64,000 nucleotides of DNA from Ceratothoa steindachneri. Lineage: Eukaryota > Arthropoda > Malacostraca > Isopoda > Cymothoidae. The notes below the pieces were generated by a model, which saw nothing but the letters and a program-made list of their open reading frames with translations, was not told the DNA's origin and did not search any database. The translations under genes and the position numbers were made by a program. Shown piece by piece: positions 34,075 through 45,899 of the stretch. The DNA lies in assembly GCA_963969495.1 (NCBI GenBank), contig OZ018324.1:50834861-50898860 (forward strand), in the 5' to 3' direction. The stretch's first letter is position 1. Every line of letters starts with the position of its first letter.

Positions 34075-35385
34075 GAACATAAGAAAAAGACTGAAAAAGG
34101 CTAATCAATAACCTATACGAGGCAGCTCCTGTTCCCATCACCCATTTCAATACGACCTAGCATCCTCATCTAAAAATCTACCCTTAATAAAACTCCGCAG
34201 GGTGGATGCTTCAATCATATGACAAGCAAGCCTATTCCATTCACCTACCACTCGATTTGTAAACCAATATCTACCAATCTCTTTCCTAAACCTAAACTTG
34301 TGTCAGGATAAACCCATTGCTACGTGTCCTCCTGTCTACTAAAAATAAGAACCTTTTACCCACTTGAAGACTTCATCAAGTCCCATCGAACTCTTCTCCT
34401 TTCTAATCTATGAAGATTTTGTCTCGTAAGCATTTCACCATAGATAACCTACTCAACCTCTGAGTCATCTTAATGATCCTTCTTTGCACAGACTCAAGCA
34501 AACCAATGCCCATCCTATAATACGGAAACCATAATTGCACCGCATAGTCAAGATGAGGCCTAACTAATATGGAGTACAGTTTCAGAATGACATCAGACAC
34601 TCCTATTACTTACATTCCCCCCAAATAAACCCCAATACCCTATTAGCTTTATTACTAGCTCGTATACAATGTTTTCTAGGCCGAAGGTCAGAACTTGCCA
34701 GGATTCCTAAAACAATACCATTCAGTGGATTACACCTACCTAGACTAAGGACACTACTCTTGCTTATATTAAATTTCATTTGTCATTATTCTGTCCATCG
34801 GGTTAATATGGTCAATTCGTCTTGTAATACCTCAGCATCAGAGTCAGACCTTATAATCATCTTACCTAACTTGGTATCCGCTAGCTTTCTCAGGTTGCTA
34901 TTTATACCTAACTCAAGATCATTTCTATAAACCAAGAATAATAACGGCCCCAATACTAACCCCTGACCCCGAGGAACCCCACTGGTAACATTCCCTCACT
35001 CAGATTTAATCCAACTGTACTAACTCTTTATTGTTTACCACAAAGCCGCGGCTGAATCCACCTACGAATAATTCCATAGACCCCATGAGCTTTAAATTTA
35101 TTCAAAAGTCGTAAATATGGCAACTAAAATCCAAATAAACAATATGGTAATTATCACGTACGATTTACCCTAGTAAAGCCACGCTAGAAGTTGATCTAAG
35201 TGATGCCTAATAGATTTCCCTATTATAGATTCCATCATTTTCCTCACCGATGATGTCAAACTCACTGGTCGGTAATAACACATAATTGCTTTAGTCTCCT
35301 TCTTAAATGTAGGTATCACATTAGCTTTCTTCTCTGTTGCTGCCTCCACCAAGATCCCCCGATCTAACACTGTTGGATTTTTTTA
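34075..35385 (-). pseudogene. CR1-like non-LTR retrotransposon (LINE), 3' part, broken
   Basis: On the - strand the RT region runs from about 35385 (FKKETKAIMCYYRPVSLTSS) through a decayed active site near 34881-34861 (ADTKLG, where a YADDTKLG-like motif is expected). It ends in the C-terminal thumb segment at 34600-34403 (LVRPHLDYAVQLWFPYY, then LESVQRRIIKMTQRL). It ends near 34075 with the same 3' sequence as the + strand copy at 45360. The endonuclease half is absent, as in 5'-truncated LINEs. Frameshifts and stops are many. An internal deletion removes the SKAF part of the first RT motif. The order resembles CR1/Jockey-group elements; the exact clade is not resolved. Confidence 0.85.
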
Positions 35386-36637
35386 TGGGGATATTTAAAA
35401 GATCATGTTTACCGTAATAATCCTAGAAGTATAGGGTCAATGAGGAGGAGAGGGGAGGTAGCTATGGCATGCGAGACGAAGGACTTTCATGATAGAATAG
35501 TCTTCCACCAGTGAGGGTTAAGAGTAGTTAATAGTAATCGATCGGTTTTGTTTAAATTGACAAGTATTTGGATAGTAGTGATATGGTTTAGATAATTCTG
35601 ACCAATTCGTCTGGGATGGATGTAAAATTATATTATATTTTACGTATGTACATGGCAGGGAGAAGGTTGGTGGGCCCAGGTAGCATTTACCGTACTTTGC
35701 TTCTTGTGTGTGTAAGAGGATTAATGCCAAACGGAACCCCCACCCGCCTCTCCGATAGTGGTAACCAGTCTAAGATGAACCTTTGTTCATTTTAATGCTC
35801 TCCGTACTTTCCATAGACGGGGGCCTTCGACCGGATAATAAAATATACATAAAGTTCAGTATGACTGAGTGACAAACACGAGGGCATCAGGAGCCTGTCC
35901 TCGTCGAGGGTGGATGGCGATAGTGTTATTTTGATACCGATCAGCCAGTGTTTGGAGCTCTTCTGTGAGTCAAGGGAGAGCCGCCCTATAGCTTCAGAGG
36001 AGTTGTGGCCTTGTCACGCCTTAAGTATATGCCATAGATGGAGGAAAAGTAATGTGTTGTGCGTGCGAATGAAGGGGAGGAGGTGTAGGCATCGGTGTTG
36101 CCATGTTATATGATATATGTAGCTTGAATTGCCTATGCACATGCGTCGTACTTGGAAAAAAAATTATTGTCGCCGAAAATTAGACCCAACGGTAATTAAT
36201 GGCTTCCAATTTTTGTACAATTAAGATTATACGAATTAGGGCTCATAAGGGGCCGCTCATTGGGAATTGTGTTTAAATCCATGGAAGCCTAAAACTCCAC
36301 CCCCCACCCTTACTTACGTAGCGTTTCCTTTGCAGGAAACATAACATAATTAATTCAACGAATGACAAGAGTCGCAAGTGCCTATCAGAGGCCATCCGAC
36401 TCAACAGCGCCGCATAAACTGCAGCCACAAGAAAGAAAGCTAAATTATGCAGCTACAATACACAATATCAATAATATATACAAAAAAGTCCCCAAATCTG
36501 CATCCACACGAATACGTTCAGAACATCACCTACAAAACAATATCGATATTACAGTATGTTATTTGCGCCAATACAACTTATATATGTCGTAAATTATTTA
36601 AAAGTCTATTCAGGGTCCCTTGCTCTAGATCCGAATT
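35386..36637. other. no recognisable gene
   Basis: AT-rich intronic sequence. The open frames at 35518-35730 (-) and 35910-36113 (+) have no known motif. Confidence 0.45.
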
Positions 36638-36652
36638 ATCATCATCATTATT

Positions 36653-36683
<31 letters not shown>

Positions 36684-36684
36684 A
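36638..36684 (+). repeat. (ATC)n microsatellite
   Basis: An ATC trinucleotide run interrupted by ATTATT. Confidence 0.95.
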
Positions 36685-36685
36685 T

Positions 36686-37005
36686 AACTATAATTTAAGA
36701 AGGGGATTTTTTGAGTATTTGAATAATAATTTCATCTTAGTTTGGTTATGACTTATGTTTTTTATCAAAGTTATTTCTAATAATTCTTTTATAATATCAA
36801 AAAAAGAGGTGAAGTTCAGAAATAAATTTAATCATCATCAATCACTAACTATAATTTAAGAATGGAATTTTTTTGAGTATTTGAATAATAATTTCATCTT
36901 AGTTTGGTTATGACTTATGTTTTTTATCAAAGTTATTTCTAATAATTCTTTTATAATATCAAAAAACAAAATGGTGAAGTTCAGAAATAAATATAAGCAT
37001 CGAAA
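36686..37005 (+). repeat. 161-bp tandem duplication
   Basis: The block beginning AACTATAATTTAAGAAGGGG at 36686 recurs at 36847 almost base for base through about 36998, including AATAATTTCATCTTAGTTTG. The (ATC)n flank is partly duplicated too. The word GAAGTTCAGAAAT occurs again at about 37035 and 37160 as decayed partial copies. Confidence 0.9.
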
Positions 37006-38283
37006 TTTTGTGAATTTTTTAAAACCCAAAGAATTACAAATGGTTAAGTTCAGAAAATTTATTTTTATATATCTTCTATAACTATATTTCAGCAACGTGA
37101 TATTTTGAAAGGGGGGAAAATTTAGTTTAGAATTCCTTTTTAAAATTATTATAATTGGCGAAGTTCAGAAATTTTATAAAAATTTAACCATGGCTGCTTT
37201 TTTTTAGATTTTAAATTTTAATCTTAGTAGCGAAGCGCAAGTTCTCCCCGTGGGGGCGAGTGGCGAAGCCATTGCCTGGTCTGCTTATTATGAGCTACCC
37301 ACTACCCACTTCGACTCGGTTGAAACTAGAGCGAATTCCCCGAACGGAGCTTCAATGCAAAACAAATCCAATCAGTAATGGAGTGGTGTCGTCTGAAGAT
37401 AGCCAGGTCTTGGGTCTTCTCGCATGGGAGGGTACGAAAGGACGTTTCCCCGTGCCTGCGCAACATTAGGCAACACATCGGCAGATTCCCGAAAACGCTG
37501 TGTGTGTGTGACGAAAGAGCGCAACCCCTCGTTAAACGGGACTCAGGCGCCGTCAAAGAACAAAGAAGCCAATGATTGACAAGGCACAAAATTACACGTT
37601 CCGTACCAGCTTAGCGATGGCCATTTGGGGCCCTGTTTAAGAGTACCATCGATCAGACACTGAATGGAGAGCCCTCTGTTATTATCTAAGAGACGCATGT
37701 AGTTTGGTATCCAATCCGCCACGATTAATGTACCACCTCCCATTGAACACACTCCAATGCTCGAGTTTGCCCCGTTAGTACAGAGAGAATTCATCTTCTG
37801 ATCTGCGAGGTCATCTTCTGGGTATCTTTCTCTTTTTGTCGTTGTCTGAGCTACTGGGAGTAAATAGCTGTCATTTCGATCGTCCTGGAATGTTGTGAGA
37901 GGCTGCTTGAAGACTAATACCACGTGCGCTCATCTATAGTGATCCATTAAGATCTACATGCTATAAAGTGCTCATTGTAATCGCCTATGGGTTCACTCAT
38001 GTAAACACAGCTAATCCTTTTAGAAGGTTGGTCACGCCTCTCTTTTAGAGAAGCCGGGATAACGGGATCCAGGGATTCTTGACCCCACGCGACGAAGGGC
38101 ATTCAGTCTACCTAACCCAGAGCTGCATAGCATTGGTCAGGATCCATCCAAAGGCTATTAGGGAGGCGTACCACAAGGCCCTTTTTTGCTCCTTCCAAAA
38201 TTGCCAAGGAATTCAGGATTGTCTTTACAAGATTTTAAAAGCGGTGTGGTATGTCTTATCTTCATCTGGTGGTAGGCAGCGTC
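37006..38283. other. unidentified open frames at 37.3-37.9 kb, no confident gene
   Basis: A - strand frame at 37543-37923 (126 codons) and an overlapping one at 37326-37589 have protein-like composition but no domain I recognise. They are not bounded by good splice sites. They might be a relic of an unknown mobile element or chance frames. Confidence 0.35.
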
Positions 38284-38336
38284 GATACATACATACATAC
38301 ATACAAACACACAAATACATATACATACATACACAT
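38284..38336 (+). repeat. (ATAC)n microsatellite
   Basis: An imperfect ATAC tetranucleotide run. Confidence 0.9.
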
Positions 38337-38936
38337 TGGAAGTAAGGTAAACAAGTCCAAAAGCTTAGAATAAACGCCGTTCAGCACACCTGTGTTAACT
38401 TTACTTCGAACGTGTATGTTGAGCTACAGTTTGCCCATAATATACCTACATACGTACATAAATACACACAACATATAATCATTTATTTATATTTATTTAA
38501 TGGGAAACTTTACCAGATGTAGAACAATAACAAAGAGATACGGGGTGACCACCCCGAAAGTTACTAGGCAATAATGTACCATCGCACCACGTCGTTGTAC
38601 CTCCTCACACAGTGTACTTACCTTACCCCCATCCAACCCCTACTTCTTCTCTGCAAGGTGGGCGCCCTCTAGGAAGGGCAACACACTCACTGGGTAGGTC
38701 CACAGATCCCTAAGATAAGAGATGTATGTAATGGGTGCTTGTGTAATGTTTGGGCATTGTAGAAGTTAGGTGTGTGTAGTTGTCTGGGCTTTGGTTGCAT
38801 CTGGTTCGTGTTGGTGTTGGGGCGAGGTTTATTCTGTGTTTGTATTGCTGTAGTAATGTAGTGTAGTGGAGTAGCGTGACCTGGCCTGAGTTGAGAAAGG
38901 ATTACTCGGTGTGTTCTATGTAGTGATTTCTCTGAT
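38337..38936. other. no recognisable gene
   Basis: I see nothing coding. The - strand open frame at 38687-39028 includes the duplicated 47-bp unit. Confidence 0.45.
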
Positions 38937-39030
38937 ACACACATGGAGATGTTGTAGATGTCTCCCACGGGTCTTAGACATGTACACACATGGAGATGTT
39001 GTAGATATCTCCCACGGGTCTTAGACATGT
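38937..39030 (+). repeat. 47-bp unit duplicated in tandem
   Basis: ACACACATGGAGATGTTGTA through CTTAGACATGT occurs twice back to back (38937-38983 and 38984-39030) with one substitution. Confidence 0.95.
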
Positions 39031-39174
39031 CCAGAAATACACTCTGTAAGATCTTCTAGGGAGGAGACTACTTGGCGCTCAACCACGGCCCTGCAGAAGG
39101 AAAGTTGATAATTCTTCCCTCCAGAGGATCATTGCGAGCGATTCTTAACATCCAGAGCTCTTCTCCGCCCTATG

Positions 39175-39905
39175 TTGCTCCCACGAAACTCTATTTCACA
39201 CTATCACCACAAAACTATTTCACACGTTCACTCCTTTCACCACGAAACCCTATTTCACACTTTCACCGCTTTCACCACGAAACTCTCACAATTTCCCCAC
39301 AACTCTATTTCACACTCACCCCTTTCACCACGAAACTCTATTTCACACGTTCACCCCTTTCACCATGAAACTATTTTACACTTTCACCACTAAACTAAAC
39401 TTTCACCCATTTCAGCATGAAACTCTATTTCACACTTTCCCCATTTTCACCATGAGACTATTTCACACTCACCCCTTTCACCATGATACTATTTCACACT
39501 CAATACGAAACTCTTTCACATTTTCACCCCTTTCACCGCCAAACTCTTACGCACTTTCACTCCTTTCACCACCAAACTCTTACATACTTTCACTCCTTTC
39601 ACCACCAAACTCTTACGCACTTTCACTCCCTTCACCGCCAAACTCTATTTTACACTTTGACCTTTCACTAGGAAACTATTACACTTTCACCAAAATTCGT
39701 TCACATTTTGACTCCTTTCACCACGAAACTTTCACACTTTCACCCCTTTCTCCACGAAACTATATTTCACACTCTCACCATGAAACTATTTCACCCTTTC
39801 ACCACGAATCTATTTACCCTTTTACCACGAAACTCTATTTCACCCTTTCACCACAAAACAATTTTACACTTTCACCCCTTTCACCACAAAACTCTTTCAC
39901 CCCTA
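39175..39905 (+). repeat. minisatellite, unit ~35 bp, ~20 copies
   Basis: Units of the type TTTCACCACGAAACTCTATT followed by TCACACTTTCACCCC. Long open frames in all three + frames result from the stop-free repeat. Confidence 0.9.
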
Positions 39906-40027
39906 AAATTGTGCATGAAATTTACTGATCAATACTTCTTCTGTACATCTTCACCACCATCTTCCACCTTGTTGTTGAAATTCGTGATGGTGTTTCTTTT
40001 GCGAGTTGTAAGAAATTTCATTGAATG

Positions 40028-40175
40028 TTCCCTCCCGGCCCCAGCATTTGTAGTTGATAAGGTTTACGATGACAGTTATTGGCATTTCCCACACATTTTC
40101 ACTTCTTATAACTTCACCACTTTTACATCTCTATAAACTTGATGGTAAAGATGACCTCGTTGATTCTCGCTTTTC
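40028..40175 (-). repeat. DR1 dispersed repeat copy (best-preserved)
   Basis: The block order is CCTCCCGGCCCCAGCATTTG, CCACACATTTTCACTTCTTA, AACTTCACCACTTTTAC, then AAAGATGACCTCGTTG and TCTCGCTTTT. This copy is used as the reference for the family. Confidence 0.75.
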
Positions 40176-41849
40176 GGGTTCAAGTGGATAATAAATACTG
40201 AATCATTACCACTCGTATTTTTACTATTCCTTTCATTTCTCTTTACCATTCAATTTTGACCACTAAATGAGCGTGACCTCGTTGGATTAAAAATCCATTT
40301 TCCCTAACTTTACTCATGAAGAAGACTCGCCAAGAATGAAATTTATTATTTTAAGGTCATTCTGATCTTTGTGTTGTTTTCATCCAGTTATGGAGGTTGC
40401 AGTGGCCCAGAGACGGATAGTGTTACCGATAACGAGGCCATTCCCCAAAAGATGTTAGTTTATGTATTGATGAGTTATGTGAGATGCGAGGAAGACTCAT
40501 AACTTGAGGAGAGAGAGAGACTTCTTTAGTCGCCTAACTCTCCTCATTTTGCCTCCTTTCATTACCTCGGTGTGAAAGATCTTTTTAATTAAATAGCACC
40601 CCATCAAGGGGTCGCCGTTGTTGTGAAACGACGTGGCGCGCTCTAAGTGCGATAGTCGGATGAGAGAACCCCCAATGGATCATGTGTCGTGTGCTTGCCC
40701 CCATAAAAGGAACCGGGACAACCAAAAAATCCCGGACTTCGGCTCTTTAGAATGATTGAACCGGCCGCTTCTTGAACCGTACACCTCCATGGCCAAGAGA
40801 GTTACGCGCTCTCATTCTAAGGACCATGTTAGTAATAAACCTGGTCAGGAGAAAGTTCCTACTATCAACAAAACTTCAACAGTGTGAACTTCCCTCATTG
40901 GGAGTGGAGTGAATGAATGGATGCGGTGCTCCCACATCAAGCCGCATTCATGTAAGTAGAAAATCACATCTCCGTTTAGGTGGCGCTCAAGAACAAGTCC
41001 TGCAAGGTGGTACTCGCTAAACTGGTCCTGGTTAATTTGGCGGGTGCCTTGTTAAGAAGAGAGGTGATGAATTTCACCCCATTTACAAGCACATTGTGGA
41101 TGAACAAACCATAAGATCCTTCCTCTTGCATAACCTGCAATTGCTTGCGACCTTCTTGAAGAAGTCTATGATAAATTACATGTTCTGCCACAATACAAAA
41201 TCTATATCTTAATAGGTATGTTCGCCTCACCAAACATGATATTTATCGCGTTTGCTAATGACTTAAAAAAAGAAGTTTTGAGGTGTTAAACCAATTTGTG
41301 GAACATAAACATTAGTATTTGAAGAAAAAAATTCGTCTTTTTAAATATATAAAGCCTGTAATTTGCATAATGCTTTAAAATTATCCAAATTTAAGTTAAC
41401 ATATGAGTAATCAGAAGTTTTAAGGTGTTATAAATTGAAAAACAAGATAGGGGCTGTAAATATAAGTTGAAAATTAGTTAGTAATTGATCATAGGCCGGA
41501 AATTACAGTTTATTTAATTAAATATTTATTTAATTAAATATTTTATTGATATTCATATTAAGGAAAGTGGAATTAAAAATAGTAATAGCAAAATGAAAAA
41601 TAATAAGGACAACACATTCCGATGATATACGAGCTAGATAGAGTACTGAATTAGGGAATGCACAATTTTATTGAACTATTAAAACTTATGTTAAAACTAT
41701 CATTGGAAAACAGCTAAACAGGGTTCCAATATTAAGAAAAGAGATAAAGACGATGTAGAAAGGTTTGTTAGATTGGCTTCTTTTTGATATGGAAAATAAG
41801 CGGAAAAAATCATTTAGGAGTAAATACAATATCACTCTAATGATTACAA
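40176..41849. other. no recognisable gene; AT-rich
   Basis: Mostly AT-rich. Short TTTAATTAAATATTTATTTA palindromic words occur at about 41512-41545. Part of 41560-41850 may belong to the LINE fragment that follows. Confidence 0.45.
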
Positions 41850-42175
41850 ATTAATGACGGAGAGATAAAGGAAATGATTTCAATATAATAGACTTTAGTA
41901 AAGCGTTTAATAATGAGCTTCTTAAAAGTTATAAATTTGAGAATAATGAAATATGAGGTAGTGTTGGCAAGGGTAAAGATAATGACTGAGTGAAATAAGA
42001 TAGCGAATAATATATTAAATGGACATAAGTCAATGGATGAGGGTTCAAGGTGTTCTTCAGTGGTCAATGTTTGGTACATTATTATTTATATAAATGACCT
42101 AGATCTAGCAATTAAAAGTAATTATCCTAGTAGCTGATGGAGAAAGTTGCAGTCAGAACTTAATGAAGAAAAGGT
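41850..42175 (+). pseudogene. LINE reverse-transcriptase fragment
   Basis: DFSKAF (at about 41891-41908) is the first RT motif, and FGTLLFIYINDLD (about 42068-42102) matches the G-x-L-L-F-x-I-Y-I-N-D-L segment before the RT active site. The distance between them is much shorter than in an intact RT, and stops intervene, so this is an internally deleted copy of the same family as the copy starting near 42885. Confidence 0.7.
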
Positions 42176-42884
42176 AATAAAGAATTAAATTGTTTTAACC
42201 TGCCATGTGATTTTAACTAAGGAGTGATTTCGGGATTACCAAGGAAGAAATGGCAGTAAAATAAACCTCCTTTCCCACAACGTGGCTTGTGTATAAAATG
42301 GAAGAAAGAACTATTGAATTTTTGGTGGTTTGTGGGAAAAAAATAGAATTATGATTTTTTGGTACATTGTACCAATAAATTTGCCCTAAACCATCGATGA
42401 GTCAAATTGAGGGCAGGGGGGGGGGGCAGAAAAGGTACAAAAAAAGGGCCAGGGTAGAAAGTCACCAAAAATTTAGGGGAAAGTCACAAAACTTAACATG
42501 TGAAAAAAATGTGAACGAAAAAAGTCAAAGACAAAATCACATTTGATTTGACTGCCAAAAACAAAGAAACAAAAGTATTATCTAAATGCCACAAAGTAAA
42601 AAAAAATATTTAATTTAAATGCCATAAATAAAGTATTAAAAGTATTTTATTTAAATGCCATATACATGGGTGTGAAAGTGCTAAGTGACTTTCTTAAGCG
42701 AGGTATAGATGGTATATACCATCAGGGTAAGTAAGATGAGGCAGTTAGGGGTGGGGGCATTTAGATAAATTTAGAGAGCAACAGGAGGGGGAATGAGCAG
42801 AGGGATAGGAAGGTAGAGTGTAGTGATGATAAGACCATATAGAATGATACTTCGAAAATATATTGTACAAATAGTAAGGGACAA
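42176..42884. other. no gene; short AAATGCCA direct repeats
   Basis: A purine-rich, AT-rich stretch with a G-homopolymer near 42413 and repeated AAATGCCA words at 42585-42662. It may be degraded LINE 5' sequence. Confidence 0.4.
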
Positions 42885-45360
42885 AGTAATAAGATGGATT
42901 TGTTAAGAGGAGCAGTAAGTGTAGAGAATTTGGATATTATTGCGATAGCAATCATGGCTTGATTTTGCAGGGAGCAACTTCAGACCTGAGATCCAGATTG
43001 ATGGTTATAATAGGTTTCATACAGATAAGAATAGGAGAAAAGGAGGAGGGGTGATTATTTATAGTGAAAACACTACAGATAAAAGATGATAACACAGAGT
43101 TATTATGGCTAGATGTTAAGGAGCGAAAGGATAAACTCATCATAGGATTATTATATAGACCAACAAATCTCACTAAGGAAGTTTCGTGTTCTCTGCGCAT
43201 GTACAAGTAAACGTGTGTATAATGGGTGATTTTAATGATAGAAATATAGCATGGGAAGCTCTTGTAGGTAATCAGGAGGCTGAAGAATTTTTTAATATGG
43301 TGGAAGATAATTTTCTCAAGCATGATTAGAAGGGGGGATTAGCGATACAGAGAGTGGGGGAATTTGGGGAAATAACGACCATTGCAAAATTAGATTTAAG
43401 TTAAAATGGAACGGTTGAGGTAGTACTTAGGGGTCAGGTCAGGAAAGGAAATGAATGTGTCAATGAGAGCACTCTAGGGCGAAGATAATCCTCAGTTAGA
43501 GAATAGTGTTGACCAGGAATATGAGACAATGATTAAGCCCTTAATTGCTGAACATAATATAAATATAGGGGGATTCTTTTCAAACCTAAATGGTGAGGGG
43601 CCATTTATGACACATAATGAGCTAAATCCGGACATTAAAAAGTGAATTAAGATAACAATTAGAAATTCAAGTGGCAAATAAGGCAAAGGAAGATGCCACA
43701 GCTTTACTTCAATTATACAGAGATAAGAATAGAGATAAAATAGGCCCACTTAAAACTACAGATGGAGAATTAGTGAGTGATAGTGATGCAATGGTTAAGA
43801 TATTAAATTAAGTATTTTCTTTCAGTATTTACACTCGAGGATATTTAATTTTACCTGAGGGGACCTTGATTATCAGAAGTAATGAAGAGGAGAAATTCGA
43901 GGATATTTTAAGTACAAAGGAGATAGTCTCAAAAGAAATAGATAGAATTAAATTTTGTTAAGCATCGGGCCGTGATGAGGGTTTTCCTAGGATTTTGAAA
44001 GAATGTAAAGAGCCTCTAGCATGCATATTTAGAAAATCGTTAGATACTAGGATTCTACCAACAGCAGATAAGAAAGCTAATAATTTAGAAGAGGAATAAA
44101 GCAATTATGTCTGATTACAGACTAGTGAGTTTGACATCGTCGGTGAGAAAAATGATGGAATCTATAAAGCGAAATCTATTAGGGATCACTTAGATCAACA
44201 TAAGTTGAGTAATGATCAAACGCGGCTTTACTATGGTAAATCCTGTTTGACTAATTATATAAAGGTGTAGGATGCTGTCGAAAGAGATGGGAATTACGAT
44301 ATTGTTTATTTGGATTTCAGTAAGGCTTTCGAGACAGTGGCAAAGGTACGACTTTTAAATAAAGTTAAAGCGCATGGGATCGATGAATGATTTTCAGGTG
44401 GATTCTGTCATGGCTGAGTGGGGAATGGTACCAGTGGTATTCTTCAAGGGTCAGTGTTAAGACGGTGGTGTTCTTGATTTATAATAATGATCTTGACACT
44501 GGTATAAGTAGCGATCTAAGAGGGTTTGCCGAGGATACTAAGTTAGGTATGATTATAAGATCTGACTCTGATTAATTCACCATACTATCCCAATGGGCAG
44601 AAGAATGGCAAATGGAATTAAATATAAGCAATTGTAGTATACTTAGTATAGGAAAGTGTAATCCGCTGAATGATTACAAACTGAATGAGAGAGTTTTAGG
44701 AAGGTCAGAATGAGAAAGAGACTTAGGAATCCTGGCAAGTTCTGACCTCCGACCTAGAAAACATTGTATACGAGCTAGTAATATAGCTAATAGGGTATTG
44801 GGGTTTATTTGGGGGGAATGTAAGTAATAGGAGTGTCTGATGTCATTCTGAAACCGTACTCCACATTAGTTAGGCCTCATCTTGACTATGCAGTGCAATT
44901 ATGGTTTCCGTATTATAGGATGGGCATTGGTTTGCTTGAGTCTGTGCAAAGAAGGATCATTAAGATGACTCAGAGGTTGAGTAGGTTATCTATGGTGAAA
45001 TGCTTACGAGACAAAATCTTCATAGATTAGAAAGGAGAAGAGTTCGATGGGACTTTATTGAAGTCTTCAAGTGAGTAAAAGGTTATAAAAGGGGAGACTT
45101 AGGTAGGATTCTTATTTGTAGTGAATATGATAGGACACGTAGCAATGGGTTTAACCTGGACAAGTTTAAATTTAGGAAAGAAATTGTTTTACAAATCGAA
45201 TGGTAGATGAATGAATGTGATATAATCATCCTCCTAGTTTTAAGAAAGATAGATTTATGGCTGGGGTTTCTAGGTAGGACTGAACTGGGTGATGAGGACA
45301 GGAGCTGCCTCCTATAGATTATTGATTAGCCTTTTGCAGACTCTTTTTTTTCTTATTTTC
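42885..45360 (+). pseudogene. CR1-like non-LTR retrotransposon (LINE), long broken copy
   Basis: The + strand carries, in order, an AP-endonuclease region (about 42970-43320) with GGGVIIYS, LIIGLLYRP and MGDFND (43222-43239). An RT region from about 43740 follows, with DYRLVSLTSSVRKMMES, then YLDFSKAF (44305-44336) and FAEDTKLG at about 44524-44547, where FADDTKLG is expected. Last comes the thumb LVRPHLDYAVQLWFPYY (44833-45030). The 3' end near 45360 matches the inverted copy at 34075. Stops and frameshifts occur throughout and the active-site Asp pair is changed to Glu-Asp. No poly-A or target-site duplication was identified. Length is about half or more of a typical LINE. Confidence 0.87.
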
Positions 45361-45426
45361 TATAAGCATTTTAAACCATGCATTAACTGATGATATAAAA
45401 CCTGTACCGAAAATATGTATGAGGGC

Positions 45427-45722
45427 ATTTCATGGAGGGCTGCGTGCCCTTCCAGCCTCAATATGGACCACGCGAAAGTGTGTCAGACATAGCATGTGCC
45501 AGCATGCTACTGCTTACATCTGATGGATTGTGTGCCCTCCTATCCCAAATGCCTTGAGGAAAATCATCAGCTACATATATCTCTTCCACACATTCTCACT
45601 TCCTACATATTTACCGCTTTATTTACAGATCTTATTACAAACTTTCTACCAAAGATGCCCTCGTTAGTGTTTCCTTTAGATATAAAATATGAGGAAAAAT
45701 CAAATGTTTTTTTTCTAAATTG
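45427..45722 (-). repeat. DR1 dispersed repeat copy (long form)
   Basis: Contains GTGCCCTTCCAGCCTCAATA (45448), CTTCCACACATTCTCACTTC (45583) and AAAGATGCCCTCGTTAGTGT (45653), the same order as the 40-kb copy with extra sequence between the first two blocks. It sits about 70 bp after the LINE 3' end. Confidence 0.7.
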
Positions 45723-45899
45723 ATGAGAAGAAATATTTAACTGTTATAGACAAAAAGTGTCATGTTAATTTAAAAAGGCCTACATACTATTGAGCCATTA
45801 TTACATGTTGAGGAATAAGACGAATATTCCAAGCAATTCTCCGTGTCACACTCTTATGGTCTTCCACACTCTTATGGTCTTCCATTGAGAAACACAGTT

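Noticed and set aside
39072..40136. Open frames of up to 187 codons, rich in His/Ser/Pro/Phe
   Set aside because: They follow the 35-bp minisatellite in all three frames, with no non-repetitive coding part.
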